The notes below the pieces were generated by a model. That model was not told the DNA's origin and searched no databases. It saw only the letters and a program-made list of their open reading frames with translations. The position numbers and the translations under genes are program-made. This document shows positions 45,983-57,874 of a stretch of DNA of 64,000 bases, in pieces. The stretch's first letter is position 1, and each line of letters begins with the position of its first letter. The stretch spans positions 11,006,501 to 11,070,500 of the forward strand of contig NC_060021.1 of NCBI RefSeq assembly GCF_021134715.1. Reading direction: 5' to 3'. This stretch comes from Daphnia pulex (lineage: Eukaryota; Arthropoda; Branchiopoda; Diplostraca; Daphniidae).

Positions 45983-46939
45983 TTAACGTTTGGTCTTGGA
46001 TCCACCTTCTTTTCCGGACCCGCCTCCTTTGCCAGATCCGCTTCCTTCCGACCCGCCTCCTTTGCTGGATGCACTTCCTTTGCCAGATCCGCTTCCTTTA
46101 CTGGATGAGCCTCCGCTCTCGCCTTTGTATGATCCGGAACCACCGGAACTACTACCACTTTCATCCGATCCACCGCCTTCGCCGCTTGATCCGCCGCCCG
46201 ATCCACTTGATCCGCGGTATCCTCCATGACCGTATCCACTTCGTCCTTTGCCCTTTCCTTTACTTTTGATTACGTAGATTTTACCTTTCGATCCTCCCCC
46301 ATAGCCTCCCCCTCCATCATCTCCATATCCATCTCCCCCTTTACCTTTGCTTTTCGTTACACCTCCTCCCCCATAGCCCCCATCCCCATCCCCTCCTTTA
46401 CCTTTACCTTTGCTCTTCGTTGAACCTCCATAGCCCCCTCCTCCTCCATAGCCTCCCCCTCCATCGTCATCACCCCCATAGCCCCCTCCTCCTCCTTTAC
46501 CCTTACCTTTACCTTTGCTCTTCGACGTTGAACCCCCATAGTCTCCTCCTCCACCGTAACTGTCATATCCGTGACTTTCGTAACGATCTAAAATGACAAA
46601 ATGAAACGCAATTTGATTGGAAAGTAACAAATCCGTTATTTAAAAATAATTTCCATACCATTACGGCATTCGCCTTTTTTGTAGCATTTGGCAATCCACT
46701 TGTATTTAAAGTACTTTAAGATGAACTGTTCAGCTTTCATGTCGACCATGGGATCATATAATCGGACGGTGACGCTGGGGTCGGTGTCTGAAGAAACGTC
46801 GACGAAAGATTGGCCAACAGCTACCGTTAACACTGAGCCCAACAGGGCGGCAGCCTGTGGACAATCAAATCGTTTCCAGAATTTCCGATAGGAAATCGAA
46901 AAAATCAAAATTAAATCTTACCAGTAAACCGAGCTTCAT
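45983..46939 (-). CDS. Secreted Gly/Ser/Lys-rich peptide with Cys loop, family member E
   Basis: Three exons: 46939-46922 (MKLGLL), 46854-46659 and 46587-45983; 272 residues, the longest member. Signal peptide (AAALLGSVLTVAVG), acidic pro-region (VDVSSDTDPS), module VDMKAEQFILKYFKYK, then WIAKCYKKGECRNG with the same C-x5-C loop as member C. After a phase-1 intron the tail consists of GGYGG blocks alternating with KSKGKGKG blocks, then Ser/Gly/Lys repeats (GSGKGGGSGKEGGSKTKR). It is very basic overall. TATA box upstream. Likely extracellular matrix, adhesive or cuticle-associated; no known domain. Confidence 0.88.
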
Positions 46940-46989
46940 GGTGAGTGAAGGAACTGTGCTGGTGCTCCGCTTAGTGAGCCAGCTTATTT

Positions 46990-47032
46990 GTCAACTGATA
47001 ACTGGAACGGCTGTGTCGATGTTCTTTATATA
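46990..47032 (-). promoter_or_regulatory. Core promoter of member E
   Basis: TATATAAAG (minus, 47032-47024) and initiator ATCAGTTGACA near 46995. The initiator resembles ATCAGTTGAAA of member B. Confidence 0.7.
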
Positions 47033-47149
47033 ATCTCTGCCCTTTTCTTTTCACTTTCGTTGAGGTGTACGCGACACTGTCACCATTCTTGTTTTCTTTT
47101 CGCCTCTGCAAATGTAGTCCAGCAACTTCAAATAGACTCCATTCAACTA

Positions 47150-49513
47150 GGGTAAAACAACGAATTCCGGACAGCATCTTGGATACGCGAATGCCGGACG
47201 AAAAAGCCGACTTTTTCAATTTATAATTATAAATAAACGACGAAATTATATAAAAAACTAATGAATGAACTTTAAAATATGGCGAGGAATACACAATTGA
47301 GCCAAAGGGCATGTAGAAATACGCCCAATTAATCAAAAAATCATGAATTGAAGTTTCAGAATTTTTTTGTACGGCCTCTAATTTCGTCTGTGTGTTATCA
47401 CCTAGTGAAAACTTTTTCCTCGTAAGGAATTTCTAAGGTAATAACGAAAACAATCCCTTAACTAATTATATCAAATGATAGAGAATTGAAAGCTCTACAA
47501 TATTATATAAGGTTGCATCGTTATTTTTAAGAATTTCCCCAAATATCAGTGAAAATAGAAAACCTGGCCGAAATGCGAATGTCGGACAGCTGACGCGAAT
47601 TCCGGACAGAAAATTTCGAAAATAATTGACTTTCTTTGTTTTCACATGTCTGTACATCAATCGACGCAGAATTGAGAGACGCATCGATTGGTGTACAATG
47701 TTTACATCTTTTGTTGCGTATTTTTTTAATTATTTCAAAAACAAGATTCGATTGACAGAGGATCGAATCTGGATCGATCCAAAAATGTTGTCATCATTAT
47801 TTTGCTTTTTTCATTCCACTTTTTACCAGTATATGTAAAAGGAATATAATTTTAGTCACTTTTGTGAAAAAAAAAGAAAAAAAAACGAGCGATAAGTTTG
47901 TTAACGACTGGCATACCTAAAAATGTTGTATCTTATGTCCGGATTTTTGTTTTTTCGTAAAATAGTTCAATTTTACGATTTTTTAATTAATTGGTGTGCA
48001 TGTAACCCTAATTAGAGCTATTTTATCAAAAAAGCGTTTTAACACCGTAAAAAACCTAAATTTTTAAATCCATTTTTATCTCCCATAACGGCCCATGATG
48101 CGAATTCCGGACAGATGGCGTCTGTCTGCTAATGACTAGATCTTTGTAGAATTCTTAATATGTTGTATGGTGGCTTTGTGGATGAATGCAAGCACACGAA
48201 TTCACTGGTGTGCGGTTCAAGTCTCATAACAAACAAATTTCTTAAATACTCTCAAAAACATCCGGAACAACTTCTTGATTTAAATCTTTTTTCTTTAGAT
48301 TTACTTATCAACTACTGTTAAAATTAGCTAGGTACAGTGGGCGACTGTAACCGATGTCGACTTTGCGACGCATACATCCATGAGAGCTGCTTTCCAAGAG
48401 CAATTCTTTTGTCAAAATTTGGCATTTCAAGTTACTGCTGCCCATACTGTACTGAAATGACTATTGCGTACGTCTCATATATTTTTTTTTCTTATTCGGT
48501 ATTTAAACTAATTTTTTTAATTGTATTTAAAGTAATAGGGACAATCTTGAAGCTGCTCGTCTAGTTTTCTAAATTGCTCGTTTTCTAATAAAAAGTCAGA
48601 TTATCTAAAATAAATTATTCTTTTTCAAATAAATATTAGCCGTCGTTAATTCATGACATTCATTAAAAGTTGTTCGCAGAAAAAGATAGCGTTTGTTATT
48701 ATTCCATTAAAGGTTTTTCTTTACCTCAAAAATATTTTCCAAACACTGGGACCGAACTTCAACACTTGCCAATTTCTAATTCGTATTACTGGGTTCTACC
48801 AATGAGCCATTTAACCTTATTAAAATTGTTGTGGAACGTTAATTGTGCTGTTGTTTTCGTCTGCTGTCCGGAATTCGCATCAAGGGCTTAAAGGGGAAAG
48901 AAAAGTCATTAATTAGACGGAGTATATAACGCCATACCACTTTTATGCATCTAGACTAAAAGAGGACGTTATTCTTAATCTGTCAATACCCATTTTTCTT
49001 GAAAAAGATTAAATTTGAATTTTATTTTTATTATTCAAATTTTGGTAGTTTTCGGACATTCGCGTCATGTCTGACCGACTTTATATTCGAATTTCTCGAG
49101 AATCCCAACGAGGATTTCAATATGGTTTTTTGTTTTTGAATTATAGACTTCTTTACTTTAGTGAAATATAATTAACTAAAGTAAATATCGAAAAATAGTT
49201 TTTATGTTCTTAACTCGTTTTGAACCCAAGTCGAAAAGCTTGAGCAGACGAAAACAGTTTTTGACAGCTCAATGTTTTGATTTTTTTAATCAAAATATCT
49301 TAAAATACTTCCATTGCACTGTATAACATGTCTTGAGCAATTTTGTTAAGAATTAAAAACTGCATCGATTGATATAATTAGTTTTTTAAAATATTTCCGT
49401 CCGGAATTCGAAAAAATGTCCGGGGCATTCGCGTTTTGTCCGGAAATTCGCATTTTGGGTTTACACACAAACGCCGTAAGTCGGATCGCTGTCCGGCATT
49501 CGCTGTTTTACCC
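47150..49513. mobile_element. 2364-bp pogo-like DNA transposon with subterminal repeat arrays (defective)
   Basis: Terminal inverted repeats of 26 bp (47150-47175 and 49488-49513; two mismatches; consensus begins GGGTAAAACARCGAATKCCG) are flanked by TA on both sides (47148-47149, 49514-49515). The repeat motif GCGAATTCCGGACA is scattered inside: forward at 47187, 47575, 47595 and 48100, reverse at 48864, 49051, 49399, 49417 and 49437, so orientation flips near the middle. The only protein trace is a PHD-like zinc finger at 48337-48459. TA duplication plus a PHD finger fits pogo/Tigger-type transposases of the Tc1/mariner superfamily, but no DDE domain was found. Confidence 0.82.
48337..48459 (+). 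pseudogene. PHD-finger remnant of a transposase
   Basis: The frame encodes C-x2-C-x2-C, then H-x2-C (AYIHESCF) and finally CCPYC about 20 residues later, the spacing of the second half of a PHD finger. Such fingers occur at the C-terminus of some pogo-like transposases. A possible 3' splice site (TTAGCTAG|GTACAG) lies just upstream. No neighbouring catalytic domain is left. Confidence 0.45.
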
Positions 49514-49515
49514 TA

Positions 49516-51124
49516 TTTTTAGAAGGATTTCGTTTAAAACTGGCATATCAAAGTAAACAAAAAAATTTTAGGGACATAAGCTGTGTCGTGCATAAGAGCA
49601 ACAGCGTTACGGTAAATAAAATAAAGTGATGAAGCATCTAGTGATTAAGGGAAGTATCATCGATTATTGACATTCTGAATGTGATGAAAACAATTGGGTC
49701 AGGGCCAAAGGTAAACGGAGAGAAAATTGAAAGCATAAAACTTAACTTTCAATGTAACGAAGGCGATGAAAATTTTAAAAAGATCTCATTCTTTATTGTT
49801 ATTATTTCCAGAATTCACACTAGCTATCCACTGCTGTTTTGTTTATCAGTTTACGTAAAGTTAAAAACAAATTGGCATGTTCTCTTTTGCAGGAATAAGT
49901 CAAAAATAAAAATAATTCCAATAAATATTCTAAAACAAATTTGTCACAATTTATTTATTATTTAACTTACTTCTTTTTATTTTTGCAGTAAATAATTTTA
50001 GCAATTTAGAACAATTTGCAACGTTGCTGTTTATGCAAATCTGTAGAGCACATTTTTAGTACTTCTCCCGCCATTATAGGCCGAGCTGCCGTTGCTTGAT
50101 GTAGTGTCGTCGTCGACGAGATGTTTATGGTGAAGTAGTGAAACAAGTCAGACTGTTCAGACAAACAATTTAAGTCTTAAGACATTTGTGCAAAATACAT
50201 TAGGGTGAGACATTTTCTTCCCTGGATGTGGACAATACGTTGATCACCAATTCATCACAGAGACGCCTGGAACATGAAAAAGAATCGTCTTAAAGTAGTA
50301 AGTCGTCCATGTTTCTTTTTACCACGTCTGTGCTAGTGAAACTGGATCTCTGTAAGGTTTGGCGAACTTGTCTTTTGAAGAAATGTAAATGTTTTGCTAA
50401 AATTTGACTGTCTAAAAATGGACGACGCTTTGAAAAGCCTGTATAGAAATTAGAAATCGTCGAAGGTCAATCAGATATTGTGTCGACCACGTTTTCCCGG
50501 ATTTGACGATGTAAAACCGGCTGTGTCATTGTCAATTCTCCATCGGATTTAAGGTTTTTTTGTGTGACAGGACCCCCAATAGGCATTTTTACACTCGGTA
50601 AACAGATTAACAGATTCATGTGAAAATTTCTACATTTTAATTTGAACGAGGGTTGAAGCTCATAATCTTTGCATACTTATTTTTCATTTCCCAGTTGACT
50701 GGAAAACAAAAATTTGAATTTAACAAATCAATTTTAATTGTATTTTGTGTGGGTTTCAACATCACATTTGCCCTTGTCCCCTTTCATTATTTTTTTACGC
50801 CGAGATCTATTTTTCTGAGAAAAAGTTGTAGAAGATTCTGAAAACCTGTTAGGTAACCTCGGGGCAGGGCTTATTGCGGGAATTGATTTAACGTGCCCGG
50901 GAGAATGATTTCCTCCGTGAAAGTTATTCATTTTTTTTTTAAATAATACCACCATCTTGAAGAAAAAAAAAATACAGCTCAGCCTCTTATTGCCGTGAGC
51001 AAAATTATGTTATCGATTGCTGCAGCAGAATTTGTATTGCCGGCCTTACTACATAATCTAGAACTTTTTTTTTGGGGGGGGGGGGATTGGCTTTAATGTA
51101 AGATAACATGGATTGCGTCTTCGT
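49516..51124. other. Spacer and 3' flank of the aminopeptidase
   Basis: AT-rich, no supported gene. A minus-strand ATTAAA (51097-51092) lies about 30 bp after the aminopeptidase stop and may be its poly(A) signal. A poly(G) run of about 13 sits at 51073-51085. Confidence 0.5.
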
Positions 51125-54100
51125 TTACTGGTGGCGAATGACTTTGGAAATTGTCTTGGCTGGTTGATTGCCGGCCAGCCAAGTGCCAATTTCGCCCAGG
51201 TTCAGCGAAACCCATTGGATGTTTGATTCCACGGTCTGGATTCCTTGTTTGACACTGTTGGAATTGCCCAAGATGACTGAATGAGCGTCCCTCAGTTGAA
51301 TAAGCTGAAAAGAAACGGAAAAAAAATGTGTCAGTGATTTCAACTGTCGTCAAATTTTGTTCCATACTTTATCAAGCCCAGCTTGAGTGTTTTGACGAGT
51401 GCAGACGTAGCGATACCAGGTAGCGAAGTAAACGGAACCCAATCTGTAAAAATCAGATTTTTTTTAAATCGTCGTAACTCAATTCAAATCCAGTATACTT
51501 ACGCATTTTGAATGTCGTCCCATCGATTGATCAAGAAATCTAGAGCAATCTCGTTTCCGATTGGGTTGTTTGCTACGTTGTTGAAGACCGTGTTGACATC
51601 CGACCTCAAGATGCCCGAATTGGGATCCAGCAACATTTCGAGCAACCTGTATTATTTTTTAAATTTGAATTGTTTGATCGATCCTGTTGATTTTTTTTCA
51701 TTTTCTTTTTACCCAGAGAGTACAGTGGCTTGCTTACTGGCACACATGGCCACAAGGAAGCTGGTGTCTTCCTTTGTTTTGTACTGGTTGAAAGCAAAAT
51801 CGTATTCGGTCTGGCCGCCATACTCGATGGCCGTCCGCAGGATCGTTGACTTTTCGTTGGGTGAAACGATTCTTTAAATTCAAAATTTTTGTCAGCACCA
51901 TTATAATCAGTTCATAGACTAATTGATTGAGAATTTACTGGGCGAGATTGTCGGGTTGGCTCATCAAGTTAGCGTATGTGCTCAGGGAATTTTGGACGCA
52001 ATCAGCCACTCCCAATCTGCAGGCCCAGTTCATGGCATCGATGCGGCAATACTTTGTCAGGTGAGGATCAGACTGAGTCTCTTGGAACCCGATGAAATTG
52101 TAGTAGGGCTCGACCAGGCTTGTCATGTGAGTCTGCGCATCAGCGATCGTTTTTTTAAATAGGGAAAAACATGTTTGAATATTGATTATGCGATTATACC
52201 TTCCAGTTGGAGAACTCGGCAAAGTTATAGAGCATAATGTCGACGTAGTTGAGTTCGGAAAGAACTGCGTGCCATGGGACGTACTCTCGTTCGTATTTCA
52301 GGTACAAAGTGAGATCGAGTGCATCAGCGTATGGAATCAGTTCGGTCAAAGCCAAGTTGAAAGCATCGTCTAGAAGTTGAGCTCTGTTGTTGGCGGAGAC
52401 GCGTTGGTGGTCGGCTATGAGCTGGTCACGGATCAAACCGTAGTTGGTAGCATCGTAAGCCACTCGGTAATAGTCTGCGTTCGTGCGAAATTGCATTGAA
52501 ATATGTATAAAAGATGCGGGGAATTAAAAACTTAATTTGTTTGTTTTGAACTAACTCTGTTGATCGACGTTGAAGATGACCCATTGGTTGGCGGCAGCTC
52601 CTAGATTGGGTAATGACTTACTGATTTCATCGACAGAGAGCCAGTCTCTTTGCTTTGTCTGAGTGTAGTCGCTGGTGTACGTTAGAGGGACCCACCATTG
52701 ATAGACGGTCGGATCGGTGGTGTCATTGCTCTTCCGCAGCAGGAACCGGTTCTGTCAAAACGGGATTGAAATTTCTTTGATTGTTTCAGGGTCTTTGACT
52801 TTTCCCATCTCTCTCCCCTTCTAATGCTAATTAAGGCAGCGTATTATCTATCCCATTAAATCAAACCTGAATCACGACAGCGCCGCCCGTTTGGTAGTTG
52901 CGGATCACAGTTACATATGGGAAGCCCATTTTGAAGGTCCAAGTGTCCATGATCTCCTTGACCGTCGCAGGGAGGATCACATTTTCTGAATCCGCCTGAG
53001 TTTGAAGGGCAGCCCACAGGTTGTCTTGACCTGCATTGCCATATGCACTGTTGCAATCACAGTCGATTATTTGAAGCGATCATGAATCAGCATTTTGTCA
53101 ATAGAAACATTTACTTGTCGTTGAGATAACGTGTCAATCCCCGCTGGAACGTTTCCAGTCCGATTATATCTGCGCACATTCTAATGACGCAAGAGCCTGT
53201 AACATTTTTAAAAAATATTGTTCAATCCACTTGGTGTAAACGCATTTATTGATGTTTCGACAAAACCTTTTTCGTAGGAGATGGCGTCAAACATCGAGTT
53301 GATTTCGGCAGGTGTGTTAACTTCGATGTTGATGGGTCGAGATGTTTCCAGAGCGTCAATACCGAACACGTATTGTAAATTTTCAATGATAAACTGGTCG
53401 TTCATTTTAAAGTCAGGCTCCACCTATATGGCATACGTGAGATTGACGAAAAGATTGTTGCATAAACAGTCCAAGACAAAATCCCCGCCAGAGTCGAAGC
53501 CGACAGATTTCTCCTGATTAAATAGTATGTCATAAAAAAGCGTCTCATTTTTTGGCATTCAAGTTTTCCCCCCGACGCGACTACGTGATTATTCGCTCTT
53601 GTCCGTTGCAGAAGCCATTTGAATAGAAATTTCCAATTTTCAATCAACTTTCTTTTGTTCCTGCCAAGATTATAATCTTGAATATTGACTCTTTTTTGGA
53701 CTTCGTTTCTTCATTAGAAACTGTCTCAGCAGCTAGAGAACTTGTTTCATTTGACTATTAATTAATCACGTTCGATGAGCTCTTTTTTTGGCAACGTAAG
53801 AGATGACTTTCACTCGTCGACTGATGCAATTTAGAGCAGCTAAATGACATCTACATATGTATCATGCTAAGCATAGTTTTGGACGAGTGATCGGGGCTAA
53901 TTGATTTTTTTTAAATGGATTAATTTTATTACCGCATCAGTTCCGATGTACTCCATGTATGATGCGAATCCTTCGTTTAACCAAAGAGCGTTCCACCTAA
54001 TACCAATGGTCATTTAATCAAAGAAAACCACACTTGAATAAAAGACAAAATTACCAGTCCATTGTTACGAGATTTCCAAACCACTGATGGGCCAGCTCAT

Positions 54101-55750
54101 GAGCACTCACCACTGCGGCCAGTTGGACTGCACGGGCAGTGGCCGTACTGGGATCGATAAGCAGATATTGCTCTCTAAAAAAACGGCCGTCACATTAAAT
54201 CTTGTTTAAAATTTTGGCTATAATTTGAATCGCGGATACCTGTAGGTGATCAATCCCCAATTTTCCATGGCTCCTGTTTTTTTTTTGTTTGTTTTTTGTT
54301 TTTTATTTTAATAGGAATTCATTTAAAAAAAAATGTCTTATTTAATAATGTTGAATACTGTACAGACCTGCAGCAAAGTCTGGAATAGCAGCCATGTCTT
54401 GCTTTGGCAATGGATAGTCGATGTTGTAATAACTCTCGAAAAACTCCAAAATCCGGGGCCCAATGTTTCGTGCGTAACTGTAGATATAGTTAGAGTTAGC
54501 GTTATTTGTACATATCGGTAGGATCATCATAAATCAAGATAGAAAGTCGTTATTCCTACTCGGTGAGGTTGCGGGCATCCGGTCGGGCCCAAATGCTGAA
54601 TTCCACGTTGCTGAGTCCTGGTTCTGCTGGGATACCAATGAATTCCGACACCATAAACGCCACAAGGTACGACGACATGGTCACCGATGTCTGATAATTG
54701 TCCCAAACGAATCCAGGCATTCCAACGCTAATCCAATTTATTTTTCATTCAAAACGGAGAAGAAATCGACAGGAAGTTAGTCGACAGTCAGTAACTTTTT
54801 CCTTATTTTGTTACGTGTAATTCTTTTTATTGAGATCTCACATGGGTTCTGTTGTGATGAGCGGCATGTTGCTGACGGAAGTCCACGTCTCTTTGCGACC
54901 AACCGTGACAGTGAAATTGGCCTTCATTGTGGGCTCGTCGAAGCAGGGGAAGGAGCGGCGAGCGTCCGTTGCCTCAAATTGAGTCACGGCTAGATACCTT
55001 TCCAATGATTTAGCGCAAAGTCAATAAAATAAATATCTCGTTTCATCTTATGGAGCGTAAATAAATACTTGGTCTCGCCGTTTTCGACGTAAGATGATCG
55101 ATAAAATCCAGCCAATAAAGCGTTTAAAATCGAAATGAATTTCATGGTGATTTTGTACTGTTTGCCGGCAGTCAATGGCCGGGAGACTTGAACCGTGATG
55201 ATTTCGCGAGTCGATTGCTCATCGATGAAATCGACAACGGAAATGGGATTGCCGGTCTGCTCCTCCGTCACCTATATTTATAGCGGGGGTAAATCGTTTA
55301 ACCAGTTTTTCGTTTTCTGATTTATTTTGTGTGTCATACTGTTATGGAAGCCGGGTCGATGGTGAGATCTAGACTGTTCATGGAAATGTTGACGGTCGAG
55401 ATGATGCAGTCAAGAAATATTTCCACGTATCCGTCGGTGGTCCAGTTGCCAACCTCGATGAAGGGCAGAAGACGGACATTATATAAGCGGGGTAAGACGT
55501 CGCCCGGTAGCCGTAGATCCTCGCCTTGTCTTGGCTGAGCTTGAATATTTTTCGGGTATTTGTGACGGTAAATGTGGGCCTTTTGGGAAGGAGTGTACCA
55601 CCAGCGGCTTACTCCGTCTACCGGATCGGGAACGACTGCCGGCTCCAATAGCCTCAATTCGACCTCATCAGGGCCATCGAATTGCGTTTGGATGTTGCCA
55701 AAGGCCGAGGCGACCGCGATCAGAACAAGGAAGGGCAGCAAGTTCCTCAT
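51125..55750 (-). CDS. Secreted M1 zinc metallo-aminopeptidase (aminopeptidase N family)
   Basis: Eighteen exons, from 55750-55340, 55271-55069, 54997-54842, 54727-54560, 54477-54368, 54273-54240, 54174-54055, 53996-53933, 53423-53267, 53196-53115, 53047-52867, 52751-52556, 52474-52200, 52132-51939, 51871-51713, 51646-51503 and 51444-51369 to 51304-51125. They join in phase to 969 residues. Signal peptide ([16 protein letters not shown]); exopeptidase motif GAMENWG at 350-356; HELAH (386-390) with the third zinc ligand Glu409 in NEGF; catalytic Tyr472 in ISYEKG; a C-terminal ERAP1_C-like helical domain. It removes N-terminal residues from peptides. There is no GPI-anchor signal or transmembrane segment, so it should be soluble and secreted, unlike most arthropod gut APNs. 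An upstream in-frame ATG at 55771 would spoil the signal peptide. Confidence 0.96.
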
Positions 55751-57359
55751 TTCTTTATATCGATTCGGCAATTATTATTTCATTAATTATTCAAATGTAA
55801 TATTTACTTGACTTACTTGAAATCCTACTTGAACTGAGTTACTCCAACTTCGTCAATCGAGTGATCGTACAAATTGAAATTGAAACACAAAACCCAACGC
55901 CATTTATCATTATTTGAACGAGATTATTTTGAGCATCCAAGTGTGCATTCGTTTGCCCATCCGGGTCATTTGTAATGATATAACCATCACCTGTCGAGAT
56001 TGTTATTGTTCCCTTTGACCAAATATTTTTTTTTATTTTTACACAAGTACAGACTTGTCGATGTGATAAAGTATTTCGAGCTCAACGAACAACAACAAAT
56101 TAATCCATGCATGTGCTTATTTTTTTAAAAGCGGTTTTAACCTGATTCTGCGTCGAAACTACATTTTTACTTATTGTCTCGTTGCTCCGTCCAAATCATT
56201 TCCAGATTATTGAAGTGTGTATGTTAGTGAGATGATTTTTTTTTAAATAATAAAAACGAGAATCCAATTTTGGTCACTTTCCAGTGAAACCTGAGAAAGG
56301 TGAAGGACAACCATCGGACTTGTATATCTCGCATCTGCGTTGTTCAGATTCTAGTTGCTTCTTCATTTTCTTATTGTTACGGTCGAATAAACACAACTCG
56401 CACGGCGAGAAGGGACTCTAATAATTTTAAACCATCCTTTTTCGAAGTTGTTGTTGTTGTTGGTCGCTTCTTAGAATAGGAAAGGCTCACCGAGGTCCTT
56501 CACCTCCCCCCTAGAACGAAAGAGAATAACAACAACCTTCCCTATGCATACACTTTGTATGCCCATAGCTTAACTTGTTATGAACGCCGAAATGCCGCCT
56601 CTCCGGATGGAGACGGCCGACGGCTATGACCTCGGTCTAGCCCATACATGGACTTGTAGAATGAAGATACGGTTGGTTATTATTTGTCTTTCAAGGTCGT
56701 GTTGAGCCTACCTGAAATGTGCCATTGTTTGGAAAGACTTTAAAAGCTAGTGTGTATACACGGTTCGTGTGCACCGGTGTTAAATGCCAACTATCCCTTT
56801 CTTTGTTGTGGGCCTTTTTATTTTTTTTTTTCACTCTCTCTTTCGGTTTCTTGTCGAAATTTGTTCGAAAATTGAGTGCCTGTTGTCTGAAGGCCTTTTT
56901 TCAGAGTTTTATTGCTGGTCGTAAAAAAGCAAAAGATGTTAAATAGATATATGTATAACTCTCCGTTGGGATTGGAGTTGACCCACTGTTAGCGCAGCGA
57001 TATTGATTTCATATGTCAAATGAGGCAACAGTTGTAATTATTCACGTTTTGAAAAATTTATATTTCATTCAGAAGAGCTAGGGTTTAACATACAGAACGA
57101 TTAATTGAGCGAAATGAGGGAAAAGGTGACACTTGACCACAGAAAAGTATCGTATGATATGAAACTGTTTCGTTCAACGGAGCATATAGAGAAACATTGG
57201 GAAGTCAAAAGGGAGTGAGGTATAGTCAGATAACGGCACAGCGTGATCCAACGTATAACAAACAAAAAAAAACACAATCGAGTCGTCGTTCATCAGTCAA
57301 CAGGAATTGGGTAATAACATCATGCACATACTGCGTGTCAAGTAGCTATTCCAAAGTTC
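55751..57359. other. Upstream of aminopeptidase; no gene seen
   Basis: AT-rich. The stretch 56376-56710 begins TGTTACGG and has sequence texture like a solo LTR, but no matching end and target duplication were found. A (GTT)n run lies at 56449-56463. ORFs are short. Confidence 0.4.
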
Positions 57360-57803
57360 TTATTTTCGACCGTAGGAATAGTCGGGTGCCTTCTCTTTCT
57401 TGGGTTTGCCGTAAGAGGACTTTGGAGCTTTTGGGGCCTTGGCTTTAGGGGCACCGTAGGCGGCTTTAGGTGCTTTGGGAGCCTTGGCTTTTGGAGCACC
57501 GTAGGATGCTTTGGGGGCCTTTGGTGCTTTGGCTTTAGGTGAGCCGTACGACGATTTTGGGGCTTTAGCTTTGCCGTAACTCTTGGCGAACAATTCGGCC
57601 GTATCCAAATCGTCGACGATGGCTCCCGTTTCGCCTTTTTCGCCCTCCAACGGAACGGAATGAACCATCACGATGGCCATAAAGAGTGCGATCAACTGTG
57701 CAATAAATGAAACAAATCAAATCAAACAGATGTTATAAGTGGGCCGGGGTGAAGAATAGATTGACCGAAAGTTGAGAGAAAGACTTACCATGAGGAGCTT
57801 CAT
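57360..57803 (-). CDS. Secreted Ala/Pro/Lys-repeat peptide, family member G
   Basis: Two exons: 57803-57789 (MKLLM) and 57695-57360; 116 residues. Signal peptide (LIALFMAIVMVHS), short acidic pro-region (GAIVDDLDTAELFAKSYGK) whose DLDTAELF matches the module of the other members, then about four repeats of SYGAPKAKAPKAPK and a basic end (YSYGRK). The tail is highly cationic and Tyr-containing, resembling arthropod or mussel adhesive and cuticle repeats in composition only. TATA box upstream. Confidence 0.87.
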
Positions 57804-57866
57804 TTTGTGGTAGTACTCACTAGAATGTTAAACAGGAAAGTGTGTGCATTTGAGGAGAATCGGCCC

Positions 57867-57874
57867 GTTTTTAT
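57867..57874 (-). promoter_or_regulatory. TATA box of member G
   Basis: TATAAAAA on the minus strand about 65 bp upstream of the start codon. Confidence 0.6.

Noticed and set aside
39495-46587. Regular repeats in the Gly-rich coding exons considered as a CRISPR or satellite array
   Set aside because: The periodicity is codon-level repetition within reading frames, with no constant repeat and unique spacers.
48176-48235. tRNA-like GGTTCAAGTC in the pogo-like element
   Set aside because: No matching A box at the right spacing and no cloverleaf; at most an old SINE trace.
56376-56710. Possible solo LTR beginning TGTTACGG
   Set aside because: No CA end with a matching 5-bp target duplication could be found by eye.
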